64,000 nt of DNA from Vibrio jasicida CAIM 1864 = LMG 25398 (lineage in GTDB: Bacteria; Pseudomonadota; Gammaproteobacteria; Enterobacterales; Vibrionaceae): the NCBI RefSeq assembly GCF_000400365.1, contig NZ_BAOG01000090.1, positions 1-64,000 of the forward strand, in the 5' to 3' direction. Under the pieces are notes generated by a model. The model had not been told where the DNA came from. It saw nothing but the letters and a program-made list of their open reading frames with translations, and did not search any database. The translations under genes and the position numbers were made by a program. Shown here one piece after another: positions 36,336 to 45,324 of this stretch (its first letter is position 1; every line of letters begins with the position of its first letter).

Positions 36336-37205
36336 ATGCAAGGTATCCTCTCTATACAATCTCATGTTTCTTTTGGTCACGCTGGTAACAGCAGTGCCGT
36401 TTTCCCAATGCAACGCATGGGTTTCGAAGTGTGGCCTATTCACACGGTTCAATTTTCTAACCACACCCAGTATCAAGAAGGCTGGACGGGTCGTGCGTTT
36501 TCGGCTGATGACATCAGCGAATTAGTTCGTGGTCTTGGCAACATTGGCGCGCTAGAGAAGTGCCAAGCGGTTCTGACTGGTTACCAAGGCAGTGCTGAGC
36601 AATGTCTGGCAGTAGAAGATACCGTCACTAAAGTTAAACAAGCGAATCCAGAAGCGCTTTACGTATGTGACCCAGTGATGGGCGCGCCAGACAAAGGCTG
36701 TATTGTTGCGCCGGGTATCGCAGAAAACTTGTTGAATCGTCTAATGCCAATGGCGGATGTGATCGTGCCTAACCAGTTCGAGCTAAGCCAATTTGCAGAG
36801 ATGGAAATTCACACGTTGGATGACGCGATTAACGCTTGTCAGCGTGCGCTAGCAAAAGGCCCTAAAGTGGTGTTGGTGAAGCACCTTTACTGCTTGTCAG
36901 ATGACAGCTTCAATATGCTGCTTGCGACACCAGAAGGCACTTACCTAGCGAAGCGTCCTCATTTTGAATTTGCCAAAGCACCGGTAGGCGCTGGCGATTT
37001 GATCTCGGCGATCTTCACTGCTGGCCTATTGAAAGGTTGGACGCCAAAACAAGCGTTCCAACACTGTCACGATGCTTGCTATGGCGTACTTAACGCGACT
37101 TACCAAGCGGGTGAATGGGAACTTCAAACCATTGCAGCGCAACAAGAGTTTGTAGAGCCAAGTGCGCACTTCCCATTGGAAGAAGTAACACTCAGCCAAG
37201 CGTAA
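36336..37205 (+). CDS. pdxY: Pyridoxal kinase
   Basis: A 289-aa ribokinase-superfamily enzyme that phosphorylates pyridoxal to pyridoxal 5'-phosphate in the B6 salvage pathway. The PdxY opening '[26 protein letters not shown]' (quoted in part) is present, along with 'YVCDPVMG' and the catalytic '[13 protein letters not shown]' anion-hole and base (Asp) motif. Length fits PdxY. It follows a small AbrB-like gene. PLP is the cofactor of SpeF nearby, though the two are separated by a terminator. Confidence 0.93.
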   Translation: MQGILSIQSHVSFGHAGNSSAVFPMQRMGFEVWPIHTVQFSNHTQYQEGWTGRAFSADDISELVRGLGNIGALEKCQAVLTGYQGSAEQCLAVEDTVTKVKQANPEALYVCDPVMGAPDKGCIVAPGIAENLLNRLMPMADVIVPNQFELSQFAEMEIHTLDDAINACQRALAKGPKVVLVKHLYCLSDDSFNMLLATPEGTYLAKRPHFEFAKAPVGAGDLISAIFTAGLLKGWTPKQAFQHCHDACYGVLNATYQAGEWELQTIAAQQEFVEPSAHFPLEEVTLSQA

Positions 37206-37223
37206 ATTCAGGCTGTAAGCAGT

Positions 37224-37250
37224 AAAAAGGGAGCATTGAGCTCCCTTTTT
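37224..37250 (+). terminator. Rho-independent terminator of pdxY
   Basis: AAAAAGGGAGC (37224-37234) and GCTCCCTTTTT (37240-37250) form a perfect stem with loop ATTGA and a T-run. Confidence 0.95.
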
Positions 37251-37294
37251 GATTTCTATAGCCTGTTCTACACAACCACAACGTTAAGTCTGTC

Positions 37295-37789
37295 CTAACA
37301 GCGAGAGGTATCAACCTTAAAGCTGTGTCCATCAGCGCCTTTTCCATCCAAGCGGTAATACGCATAGCATTTGCCTACCATGAGCGCTTCTGGTGATTCG
37401 TCATTGCCATACCCAACCATGGAGTATTGATTGTTCTCGATGAAGACTAAATCTGTCTGTTTCATCTCATCGGTGATGGTTAAGTTATCGAAGAAGCTGA
37501 CCTGCTCACCGCACTCACTTTGGGTTTCTGGGTAGCCATTGTAAAACTCTTGATACCCAGCAGCGGTTAAGACGCATTGGTCTGCCCCGTGGTCTTGCTT
37601 AAAAGCTTTCGCATTCTGATTGAGAATAGAAACGTGATACTGCATGTCGGCAAAGATCACTTGAATGGCGGCTGTGCGGGCATCAGAAGTTCGTTGGTTG
37701 GAGTGATAAACGGCATACGCAGTTAAGCCGCCGAGCACGACAGCCGTTAGCAGCCACTCTTTTGACGAAAATCCAGACAACAATCTCAT
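37295..37789 (-). CDS. Type IV pilin-like secreted protein
   Basis: A 164-aa protein with a prepilin-like N-terminus. The sequence SG|FSSKEW has Gly at -1, Phe at +1 and Glu at +5, followed by a hydrophobic helix (LLTAVVLGGLTAYAVY) and 'DARTAAIQVIFADMQ', as in MSHA-type pilins and pseudopilins. The C-terminal part has four Cys (in DQCVLT, SECGEQ, GKCYAY and TSRC), which could form two disulfides. The charged residues S-S-K at +2 to +4 are atypical, so processing by PilD is uncertain. No pilus assembly genes are nearby. The function is unknown. Confidence 0.55.
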   Translation of the reverse strand: MRLLSGFSSKEWLLTAVVLGGLTAYAVYHSNQRTSDARTAAIQVIFADMQYHVSILNQNAKAFKQDHGADQCVLTAAGYQEFYNGYPETQSECGEQVSFFDNLTITDEMKQTDLVFIENNQYSMVGYGNDESPEALMVGKCYAYYRLDGKGADGHSFKVDTSRC

Positions 37790-37926
37790 CGGTTTTTACC
37801 CTAAATACAACTCAACCATGCGCATAACAGGGCGGGATTCTACGCATGGTTTGAGGGAATTTTAAGGGCAAACTGCGTGTTTCAGAAAAACCTGACACAA
37901 ACTTGAAGAACGATCAAATTATGAAG

Positions 37927-37947
37927 AGAGGAGCATATTGCTCCTCT
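37927..37947. repeat. Hairpin downstream of CoA-transferase subunit B
   Basis: AGAGGAGCA (37927-37935) and TGCTCCTCT (37939-37947) form a perfect 9-bp stem with a 3-nt loop. The T-tract is poor on either strand, so it is a weak terminator candidate. Confidence 0.45.
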
Positions 37948-37958
37948 TGCATTTAGAG

Positions 37959-38636
37959 TTAATTTGGTGTCGGCATTGGAATAAGGTTAGGCGATACAAT
38001 CAGTTGAGCTTCCGTCGCCGCTTGTACCTCTTCAACGGAAAACTCTGGCGCGAGTTCGGTCAGCATCATGCCTTTATCGGTGATCTCGAATACACCCATC
38101 TCGGTAACAATCAAATCCACCTGACCCACTGCAGTCAGCGGTAAAGTGCAATGTTTGAGTAGTTTCGGATTGCCTTTCACCGAGTGTTCCATGGCGACAA
38201 TCACTTTCTTTGCGCCGACCACAAGATCCATCGCGCCGCCCATTCCCGGGACCATTTTGCCCGGAATGATCCAGTTGGCAAGATTGCCACGTTCATCCAC
38301 TTGCAGCGCACCAAGTACGGTTGAATCCACGTGACCGCCACGAATGATGGCAAAAGAGTCGGCGCTGTTAAAGTAACATGATCCTGCGATTGCTGTGATG
38401 TTCTGTCCGCCTGCATTGACCAGGTCAGGGTCGATTTCTTCCTCAGATGCCAGTTTATCAATGCCAATTAAGCCATTTTCCGCTTGCAGTAATAGCTCGA
38501 CGTCTTTGTCTACTTCATTGGCAACCAGCGTTGGTAGACCTATTCCTAGGTTAACGATGTCGCCATCTTGCATCTCTTGAGCAACGCGCCATGCAATGCG
38601 GCGGCGAACGACTTCTTTATCTAATTGTGCAGTCAT
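37959..38636 (-). CDS. atoA: 3-oxoacid CoA-transferase subunit B
   Basis: A 225-aa beta subunit of an acetoacetate/succinyl-CoA-type transferase. Family motifs are 'GDIVNLGIGLPTLVANEV', 'LLLQAENGLIGI' (the Glu in QxENG is the CoA-carrying catalytic residue) and 'GGHVDSTVLGALQVDERGNLANW'. It overlaps the A-subunit gene at 38636. Together with subunit A and the thiolase it activates acetoacetate or short-chain acids with CoA for degradation. ScoB is an equally good name. Confidence 0.9.
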   Translation of the reverse strand: MTAQLDKEVVRRRIAWRVAQEMQDGDIVNLGIGLPTLVANEVDKDVELLLQAENGLIGIDKLASEEEIDPDLVNAGGQNITAIAGSCYFNSADSFAIIRGGHVDSTVLGALQVDERGNLANWIIPGKMVPGMGGAMDLVVGAKKVIVAMEHSVKGNPKLLKHCTLPLTAVGQVDLIVTEMGVFEITDKGMMLTELAPEFSVEEVQAATEAQLIVSPNLIPMPTPN

Positions 38637-39304
38637 TAGTTGTCCTCCACTAAGATGTAATCGATGTACAAACTTGGGGTATGCACGGCTTCGGGTTCAA
38701 TGTCGCCCAATTCCACAATCTGCTCTGGTTCCACCACCACGGTTTCTGCCGCAGTTGCCATTAAAGGGTTAAAGTTTTGAGTGGTTTTGCTGTAAAAAAC
38801 GTTGCCTCGACGGTCAACTTTTGAACCACGAATCAGCGCTAAGTCGGCCTTCAGTGGCATTTCCAAGAGATACTGTTTGCCATCAACTTCAATCACGCGT
38901 TTGTTCTCTGCGACTATGGTGCCAAGCCCGGTTGGTGTTAGTACGCCACCCAAACCCGCGCCAGCACTGCGAATGCGCTCTGCCAATGTACCTTGAGGAA
39001 CCAGCTCTACTTCAAGTGTGCCTTCGTTCATTTGCTTGCCCGTTTCAGGGTTGGTGCCGATGTGTGAGGCATACAGTTTCTTCACCCGTTTTTCCGCGAT
39101 GAGTCGACTAGAGCCACGACCCGGTGAGCCTGTGTCGGTACTGATTAAGGTAATGTCTTTGATGTCTTTTTTGATCAGCAAGTCAATCAAACGCTCTGGG
39201 GCTCCCGTCGCCATAAAGCCACCAATCATGATGGTCATGCCGTCGTGTAGTAGGTCTCCAATTTGCTCGGTAGTGGCTGCTTTTTTCATGTTTTTCGTGT
39301 CCAT
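38636..39304 (-). CDS. atoD: 3-oxoacid CoA-transferase subunit A
   Basis: A 222-aa alpha subunit of the CoA transferase. The family motif 'MIGGFMATGAPERLIDLL' is near the N-terminus, with 'GGVLTPTGLGTIVAENKRVIEVDGKQYLLE' (quoted in part) and 'LIRGSKVDRRGNVFYSKTTQNFNPLMA' further on. The ATG at 39304 has AAGGAGCC upstream. It begins 12 bp after the thiolase stop and abuts subunit B. ScoA is an alternative name. Confidence 0.9.
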   Translation of the reverse strand: MDTKNMKKAATTEQIGDLLHDGMTIMIGGFMATGAPERLIDLLIKKDIKDITLISTDTGSPGRGSSRLIAEKRVKKLYASHIGTNPETGKQMNEGTLEVELVPQGTLAERIRSAGAGLGGVLTPTGLGTIVAENKRVIEVDGKQYLLEMPLKADLALIRGSKVDRRGNVFYSKTTQNFNPLMATAAETVVVEPEQIVELGDIEPEAVHTPSLYIDYILVEDN

Positions 39305-39316
39305 GAGAGGCTCCTT

Positions 39317-40522
39317 TTAGCAACGTTTTAAAATCAACGCCGTGCCCATGCCGCCGCCGATGCAAAGTGATGCCAAACCGTAATCGCGGCGAGTGCGTTG
39401 TAGTTGATAAATCAAGGTGGTCACAATGCGGTTACCTGATGCACCGATTGGGTGACCCAGTGCAATGGCACCGCCACTTAAGTTACTGCGTTCTAGCAGC
39501 CACGCTTCATCTATATTGTGTTGCTCGGTAAGAGAGCGAACCACGCCAAGTGCTTGTGCAGCAAACGCTTCGTTAAGCTCAAAAACGTCGATATCTTCAA
39601 TCGCCATTTCGGCTTTGGCTAAGGTATTGGCAATCGCAGACACCGGACCTAAGCCCATCACCTCTGGAGCGATAGCACCTTGTCCGTATTCGATGAGTTC
39701 AGCTATTGGCTTGAGGTTGTGGCGTTTCACTGCGCTTTCGGAAGCGAGCAAAATTGCGGATGCGCCATCGTTAATACCGGATGCATTGCCTGCGGTAACG
39801 CTGCCTTCTTTATCGAATGCAGGGCGCAGCGCCTGTAGACCTTCAAAGGTGCTGTCGGCTTTCGGATATTCGTCGTTCTTCACTTCGAATTGGCGTTTGC
39901 GATCCACAATGGTAATTGGCGCAATTTCTGCTTCAAAACGACCATTTTCTATCGCGCTGACTGCTTTACGTTGGCTTTGTAAGGCAAAGGCATCCTGATC
40001 TTCTCGGCTGATTTGGAATTGCTTGGCGATGTTTTCTGCCGTAACACCCATGTGGTAGTTGTGGAAGGCATCCGTCAAACCATCTTTGATGATGCTGTCT
40101 TCTTGGATTTGATGACCCATGCGGTAGCCGCGACGAATCTGGCCAGAAGAGACATAAGGTGCGTTAGACATGCTCTCCATACCGCAAGTAAGCACTAACT
40201 CAGCATCGCCCGCCCTAATGTGGCTTGCACCGTCCATGATGACTTTCATGCCACTGCCACAAATCATATTGAGGGTGTAAGCGGGAACGGATTCTGGAAT
40301 GCCTGCCTTCATTGCGGCTTGACGACCCGGTCCCATGCCTGCGCCTCCAGTCAGTACATTGCCCACAATCACTTCATCGATTTGTTCTGGTGCAATATCC
40401 ACTTGCTCCAAGGCTGCCTTGATGGCATGAGCGCCTAATTCCACACCGGACAATGACGCTAACGAGCCATTAAAGCTGCCAATTGGGGTGCGCTTTGCCG
40501 CCACAATAAAGATTCGTTCCAT
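39317..40522 (-). CDS. atoB: Acetyl-CoA C-acetyltransferase (thiolase)
   Basis: A 401-aa thiolase that cleaves acetoacetyl-CoA to two acetyl-CoA, or does the reverse. The nucleophile Cys is in 'LNMICGSGMK', the C-terminal His/Cys pair in 'GGAIALGHPIGASG' and 'LCIGGGMGTALIL'. It is the first gene of the thiolase - subunit A - subunit B transcript on the minus strand. The set resembles ato-type degradation of acetoacetate; a direct role in poly-hydroxybutyrate synthesis is less likely because no phaB or phaC is present. Confidence 0.92.
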   Translation of the reverse strand: MERIFIVAAKRTPIGSFNGSLASLSGVELGAHAIKAALEQVDIAPEQIDEVIVGNVLTGGAGMGPGRQAAMKAGIPESVPAYTLNMICGSGMKVIMDGASHIRAGDAELVLTCGMESMSNAPYVSSGQIRRGYRMGHQIQEDSIIKDGLTDAFHNYHMGVTAENIAKQFQISREDQDAFALQSQRKAVSAIENGRFEAEIAPITIVDRKRQFEVKNDEYPKADSTFEGLQALRPAFDKEGSVTAGNASGINDGASAILLASESAVKRHNLKPIAELIEYGQGAIAPEVMGLGPVSAIANTLAKAEMAIEDIDVFELNEAFAAQALGVVRSLTEQHNIDEAWLLERSNLSGGAIALGHPIGASGNRIVTTLIYQLQRTRRDYGLASLCIGGGMGTALILKRC

Positions 40523-40702
40523 ACCGCAGTTTACTCCGTAATCGTTCTGTCACAACCAGTGTAGGGAGTGCGATGTGCTCGCGATATAGCCAGGAATTCA
40601 AAGCCGCTTTGCGAAAATGCAAAGTACAAACGAGGCGCAAATCACGAACTTTTACCCCCACCAATCTTAAGGTGAAAGGAAATCAACTTAGGAGAAAAAC
40701 AC

Positions 40703-41590
40703 ATGCTTGATCGTATTGCTTGCGCCCCATGCTGCTGGGGAGTGGAAGAGGCATCTCATGCGACCAACCCAAGCTGGGGAAAGGTGTTAATGGATGCGAG
40801 TGACAGTGGCTTTCGTGGTATTGAATTAGGACCGGATGGCTTTTTCCCAGAAGATCCTGAACTGCTGAAAAGTGCGTTTCGCGTACGTGGATTGCAGATG
40901 TGCTCTGGCAAGGTACAAGTGCCATTTTGCGATTCTGCAAACATGTCTGCCATTTTGGAAGATGTCGATACCGTTTGTCAGCGCTTAGATGCATTGGGTG
41001 TAAAGAACTTACTGGTGATGGAAGGCATTCACGCGGAACGCTATGGCTATATAGGACAAAGCGTCACTGCACCGCGTTTGAAAATGGAAAGTAAACGAAC
41101 CATGATTGCCAACCTCGAACGCATCATTAGCGTAGCTAGCCAATATGGTTTGCGCTGTTTACTTCATCCGGGCATCGGCGGTTACATCAGTTATAAAGAC
41201 GAGATCGATTTTGTCATGAGCCAGGTTCCAGCGAACAAGCTCGGACTTTGCATCGATATCGGGCATGCATTTTTAGATGGGATGGATCCGCTGGGGCTTA
41301 TCCGTCAGTACGGAACGCGCATTGAGCATATTCATGTTAAAGATGTGTCGACGGACAAATTGAGGTTAGCTAATCGCGATAAGTTGGAGTGGGTCGATGC
41401 GTACAGCAAAGGGCTGATTACGCCACTAGGGGATGGCGATATCAAGCTCCAACAAGTGATGAGTGCACTTAAGGCGGCCGACTATCAAGGTTGGATCGTG
41501 GTCGAGCATGAACACGGCACCGCAGACGTGAGTCAGGTTTCGCGCGATTTAAAACGCAGTCGCGATTATCTCGCTCAGATTGTGGCGTAG
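40703..41590 (+). CDS. Sugar phosphate isomerase/epimerase family TIM-barrel protein
   Basis: A 295-aa AP-endonuclease-2-type TIM barrel. Metal-binding patterns include 'GFRGIELG', 'LVMEG', 'LHPGIGGYI', 'LGLCIDIGHAFLDGMDP', 'IEHIHVKDV' and 'GWIVVEHEHG', the last three typical of IolE/IolI/epimerase members. The start has AGGAG about eight bases upstream. It precedes a TauE-type permease and a LysR gene, and lies 4.6 kb before the inositol cluster. It could act on an inositol-related keto-sugar, but no specific reaction can be assigned. Confidence 0.8.
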   Translation: MLDRIACAPCCWGVEEASHATNPSWGKVLMDASDSGFRGIELGPDGFFPEDPELLKSAFRVRGLQMCSGKVQVPFCDSANMSAILEDVDTVCQRLDALGVKNLLVMEGIHAERYGYIGQSVTAPRLKMESKRTMIANLERIISVASQYGLRCLLHPGIGGYISYKDEIDFVMSQVPANKLGLCIDIGHAFLDGMDPLGLIRQYGTRIEHIHVKDVSTDKLRLANRDKLEWVDAYSKGLITPLGDGDIKLQQVMSALKAADYQGWIVVEHEHGTADVSQVSRDLKRSRDYLAQIVA

Positions 41591-41618
41591 TTCGATATTC
41601 GATTCTAAAAAGGTGACG

Positions 41619-42371
41619 ATGATGCTCAGCGATCCTTGGTTCTATCTTTTGGCGATTCCTGCGGTGTTAATCTATGGCATTGGTAAAGGTGGGCTCGGTG
41701 GGGCGCTGGGCATTTTGGCTGTTCCTATGATGGCGCTGGTGGTGCCGCCAACACAAGCCGCAGCGATTTTATTGCCCATTCTGTTGGTAATGGATGCCTT
41801 TGCGGTGCGTCATCATTATCGAAATGCCGATGTTCGAGTGCTTAAAACCATGCTGCCTGGGGCTTTGCTTGGGGTGGTATTAGCGGGCTTATTTCTGAGT
41901 ATCACGCCAGAGTCAGGGTTGAAGATCACCGTCGGTGTGTTGTCTTTGCTGTTCTGCTTTCAGTATTGGTTAAGTGGTGAAACACCCTCTCAATCAGGGA
42001 AGCTAGATGCTTGGGTTTGGAGCACTCTGAGCGGTTTTTCCAGTACTGCAATTCATGCTGGTGGCGGTCCCGCGAGTATTTATTTACTCCCGTTGAAACT
42101 GCCTAAAATCAACCTGATAGCAACCATGGCGGTGCTGTTCGGCATAGTGAATGTAGCGAAACTCGTGCCTTACATTTGGCTTGGTGAATTTGATTCGACC
42201 AACTTAATGACTGCGCTAGTGTTGATTCCACTCGCGCCCGTTGGCGTTAAGATGGGTGTGTATCTTTTGCATCGCGTCAGTCAGGAAAGAATCTATCAGC
42301 TCTGTTACTTGTTCTTGTTTCTTTCAGGCGCCAAGCTGACTTACGATGGCGTCAGCAGCTTATTGTTTTAA
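41619..42371 (+). CDS. TSUP (TauE/SafE) family permease
   Basis: A 250-aa membrane protein with about eight hydrophobic segments. It has the TauE/SafE repeat signatures 'IGKGGLGGALGILAVPMMAL' (20 residues, N-terminal half) and 'SGFSSTAIHAGGGPASIYLL' (C-terminal half). Family members export or import sulfite, sulfoacetate and other organic anions. I start at ATG 41619 because AAGG lies five bases upstream; the in-frame start at 41580 overlaps the previous gene. It is co-directional with the TIM-barrel gene and ends 12 bp before a convergent LysR gene. The substrate is unknown. Confidence 0.82.
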   Translation: MMLSDPWFYLLAIPAVLIYGIGKGGLGGALGILAVPMMALVVPPTQAAAILLPILLVMDAFAVRHHYRNADVRVLKTMLPGALLGVVLAGLFLSITPESGLKITVGVLSLLFCFQYWLSGETPSQSGKLDAWVWSTLSGFSSTAIHAGGGPASIYLLPLKLPKINLIATMAVLFGIVNVAKLVPYIWLGEFDSTNLMTALVLIPLAPVGVKMGVYLLHRVSQERIYQLCYLFLFLSGAKLTYDGVSSLLF

Positions 42372-42383
42372 ATCCAATCCGTC

Positions 42384-43274
42384 TTAACAAGGGGTTTTTA
42401 ATAAGAACTCTTTGAACTTTATCGCCACTGGAGATGCAGTTTTGGGTGAATGATAGTACAGATTCAAACTCCAAATACTGGTCTCATACTCTTCCAATAA
42501 CGGTACTAACTCGCCTTTATCTACTGCTTCTGTTGTGACAAATTGCGGTAAGTACGCGACGCCTGCACCCTTTAAGGTGCCACTAAGCAACAGGTCACTG
42601 TCATTCACTTCAATAGTTTTTGGCACTTTCAGCACCATGTTTTCCATTCCTTGACGGAAGATCCAATCGTTGCTGCCTGTCAGTGTGGTTGCAATCAAGC
42701 AAGCGTGGTCTCTTAGTGCTTCTGGATGCGTAGCCAAGCCATGCTTTTCAAGATATTGAGGCGAAGCCACGACGATAAACGGGCACTGCATCAGCTCACG
42801 TTTCACCAGTAATAAATCTTTTTCACGGTAGCCTTGGAAGCTAGCGTTAGCGCTGATCATCAGGTCACAAGTACTGGCATGATCTAATGCCCAAGGAGTG
42901 ACGTTGATGTTGAAGGTCACCTTTGGGTTAAGCTTGGAATAATCGGCGATTTTGTCCATCAGGTAGTGATTGGCATACACGGGCGTGCACGCGATGTTGA
43001 TATGACCTTTTTCGCTGTCTTGGAAGTCTTCTAATTTGCGGCTGATACGCTCGGCGCTGTCAACAAGAGGAGAGAACTCTTCATATAAGGTTTGGCCTGC
43101 TTGAGTGGCTTCCAATAATCGGTTCGAGCGGCGGCATAGGGTAGTGCCGAAGTGTTGTTCCAGTTCTTGCAGCCAACGGCTTCCGGCGGAGACCGAAATA
43201 TTGAATTTACGCGCTGCGGAGGAGATAGACCCAGAGCGGATCACATAGACAAAGAACGCCATTTTATCGAGCAT
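42384..43274 (-). CDS. LysR-family transcriptional regulator
   Basis: A 296-aa LysR regulator. The helix-turn-helix is 'GSISSAARKFNISVSAGSRWLQELEQHFG' (quoted in part, about residues 13-41). The serine-rich recognition helix with VSAGSRW resembles the CrgA/AaeR subgroup. The ATG at 43274 has TTGGAGG eight bases upstream, so it is preferred to the start at 43295. It ends convergent with the TSUP permease gene and lies downstream of the inositol-type transporter. It may control either module. Confidence 0.85.
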   Translation of the reverse strand: MLDKMAFFVYVIRSGSISSAARKFNISVSAGSRWLQELEQHFGTTLCRRSNRLLEATQAGQTLYEEFSPLVDSAERISRKLEDFQDSEKGHINIACTPVYANHYLMDKIADYSKLNPKVTFNINVTPWALDHASTCDLMISANASFQGYREKDLLLVKRELMQCPFIVVASPQYLEKHGLATHPEALRDHACLIATTLTGSNDWIFRQGMENMVLKVPKTIEVNDSDLLLSGTLKGAGVAYLPQFVTTEAVDKGELVPLLEEYETSIWSLNLYYHSPKTASPVAIKFKEFLLKTPC

Positions 43275-43344
43275 GAGGTTTGCCTCCAAAAGCAAAAGGG
43301 AACAAGTGCTAACACCTGTTCCCTTTGTAAAACATTAAGTTATC

Positions 43345-44787
43345 TTATGCACGTGCTTCAGTCGCAGTTCCAGATACTTTTTTACCCAGTTTTTTCGCCA
43401 TCGCTTCTTCCATTTTTTCCAAGCTGACGCCTTTGGTTTCAGGCACATACTTGACGACCACGAACATACAGATGAGGGACAAGACGCCGAATAACCAGAA
43501 GGCAAAGGCACCGTTGAAGTTCTCTTGTAGGTAGGCGTTTTCATTGAGCATTGGGAATGACTGCGTCACGATAAAGCCAGTAAACCATTGTGCACCGACC
43601 GCGATAGCCATGGCACGAGAGCGGATACTGTTCGGGAAGATTTCTGAAATCATAGTCCAACATGCGCAGCCCCAAGAGGTCGCGTAAGACACCACGTACA
43701 GACAAAGTGCGAATAGCGCCGCGTAACCTTCCGTTTGCTGGTAAAGCACGTAGCCAACGATGAACATACCGAACGCACAGCCAAAGGTGCCGTATTTCAT
43801 CAGTGGCAAGCGGCCGACTTTATCGATCAGGTACATACCCAAAGCGTTACCACCGATAAATACGATACCCACGAACGTGGTTTGGAATAGCGCGTTTTCA
43901 GTAGAGCCTGTGATTGGTTTTAAGATCTCCGGAGTGTAGTACATGATCACGTTGATACCGGTTAGCTGCTGGGCTGCCGCGACAAACGTACCGATAACCA
44001 AGATTGCGAACAATAATGGCGAACGCAGGCTGACCTTGTTCTTCTTCGCACCATGACTTTCTACTAACGACTCTTGGATCTCTTTGATCAAGCGGTCCGC
44101 GTGTTTCGGGTTAGAAATTCGAGAGAGAGTATCTTTTGCTTCGGCGACTTTGCCTTTTAGTACCAGCCAACGTGGTGACTCTGGAATGAGGAACAGCAAC
44201 ATGGCGAAAAGCGCGGCAGGAATCACTTCTGACCCGAGCATCCAACGCCAACCGAGATCGACGAGCCAAGCCTCGGACATGCCTTTTGCAATTAAATAGT
44301 TAACGTAGAACACGCCAGTCTGACCGATAACCGCGGATTGCTGGAACATGCTCACCGCGCGCCCACGGAAGTCTTTTGGCGCGACTTCCGACATGTACAT
44401 TGGTGATACCACACAAGCCAGACCTACCGCGACACCGCCTACGATACGGAGCATGACATAGAACGAGAAGGTTTGTGCGAGGGCAGAACCGATGGCTGAA
44501 ATGATAAAGAGGATAGCGGCGATAAAGAGTGTGTTGCGTCGACCGTATTTAAGGGCTGCCCAACCTGCGCTTACTGCGCCAATAATACTCCCTAGTACAA
44601 CGCTGGATACGGCCCAACCGGTTTGTGCTGCTGACAATCCGAAATATTCACGGATTGGTCCAATTGCCCCAGAGATAACAGCAGTGTCGTAACCTAATAA
44701 GATGCCTCCGAGTGCAGCGATACAACAAATCCTAATGATGTAGGCGAGGTTGTGCTTTCGAGCTTCGGCCTTGGATGTAGCTTCCAT
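43345..44787 (-). CDS. Inositol/sugar-proton symporter, MFS
   Basis: A 480-aa sugar-porter MFS transporter with 12 helices, probably the myo-inositol importer (IolT type). Signatures are 'GGILLGYDTAVISGAI' in helix 1, 'GYDTAVISG', 'GWAALKYGRRNTLF' after helix 2, 'PESPRWLVLKGK' after helix 6, 'QQLTGINVIMYYTPEI' in helix 7 and 'VPETKGVSLEKMEEAM' after helix 12. The ATG at 44787 follows AAGGAAAA; the upstream extension from 44829 lacks family resemblance. It is divergent from iolE across a 537-bp region with three palindromes. The inositol specificity is inferred from context. Confidence 0.85.
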   Translation of the reverse strand: MEATSKAEARKHNLAYIIRICCIAALGGILLGYDTAVISGAIGPIREYFGLSAAQTGWAVSSVVLGSIIGAVSAGWAALKYGRRNTLFIAAILFIISAIGSALAQTFSFYVMLRIVGGVAVGLACVVSPMYMSEVAPKDFRGRAVSMFQQSAVIGQTGVFYVNYLIAKGMSEAWLVDLGWRWMLGSEVIPAALFAMLLFLIPESPRWLVLKGKVAEAKDTLSRISNPKHADRLIKEIQESLVESHGAKKNKVSLRSPLLFAILVIGTFVAAAQQLTGINVIMYYTPEILKPITGSTENALFQTTFVGIVFIGGNALGMYLIDKVGRLPLMKYGTFGCAFGMFIVGYVLYQQTEGYAALFALCLYVVSYATSWGCACWTMISEIFPNSIRSRAMAIAVGAQWFTGFIVTQSFPMLNENAYLQENFNGAFAFWLFGVLSLICMFVVVKYVPETKGVSLEKMEEAMAKKLGKKVSGTATEARA

Positions 44788-45324
44788 TGTTTTTTCCTTT
44801 ATTAGATCCCCAATCCTTCCCTTAACCATCGAATAAGAGCCAGTTGGGTAGCGGCCAATACTCCGCTTTGTAGGGTACGAGTATTGGATATCTATATTGC
44901 CGACTTGTTGTGTTTATTAGATGTATGAAAATTATTTTTCATTTGTCGGTTGGTTTAATCATATTTACTCTTTTGTTATTCGACTAGGTGTCTGTTCGTT
45001 TTTTATCCTAAAGTGTTATCCAAATCAAATAATGAAAAACATTTTTCATTTGATGTGCTTTATTTAACTTAATGATTTTAAATGATAAATTATAAATGAG
45101 ATCCAGATCATACTCGCTTGAAAGGCACGTGGCTATTAGCTTTTTTCATGATTTAACAATTTGATGACATCGATTGCTTTGATTGAAAAATATTTTTCAA
45201 TTTGTCTTTTTTTCGCTAATGTAATTTCCAGTGAAACGAAATTGGTGAAAGAAAAGCATCGATAAAAACACGCTTTTACTTCACGACATTTATTAAATAA
45301 CGCAAACATTGTCGGAGAATAAAA
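44788..45324. promoter_or_regulatory. Divergent iol control region with three palindromes
   Basis: The region has no gene but three similar palindromes: TGAAAATTATTTTTCA at 44927-44942, TGAAAAACATTTTTCA at 45033-45048 and the perfect 18-mer TTGAAAAATATTTTTCAA at 45183-45200. They share the core TGAAAAA-N2-TTTTTCA. RpiR-type IolR encoded downstream in the cluster is the obvious candidate to bind them, repressing both directions until an inositol metabolite appears. That is inference. Confidence 0.7.

Noticed and set aside
39465-39998. A 177-codon antisense frame inside the thiolase gene
   Set aside because: It is the opposite-strand shadow of a well-conserved thiolase, and Ala/Ser-rich low-complexity in content.
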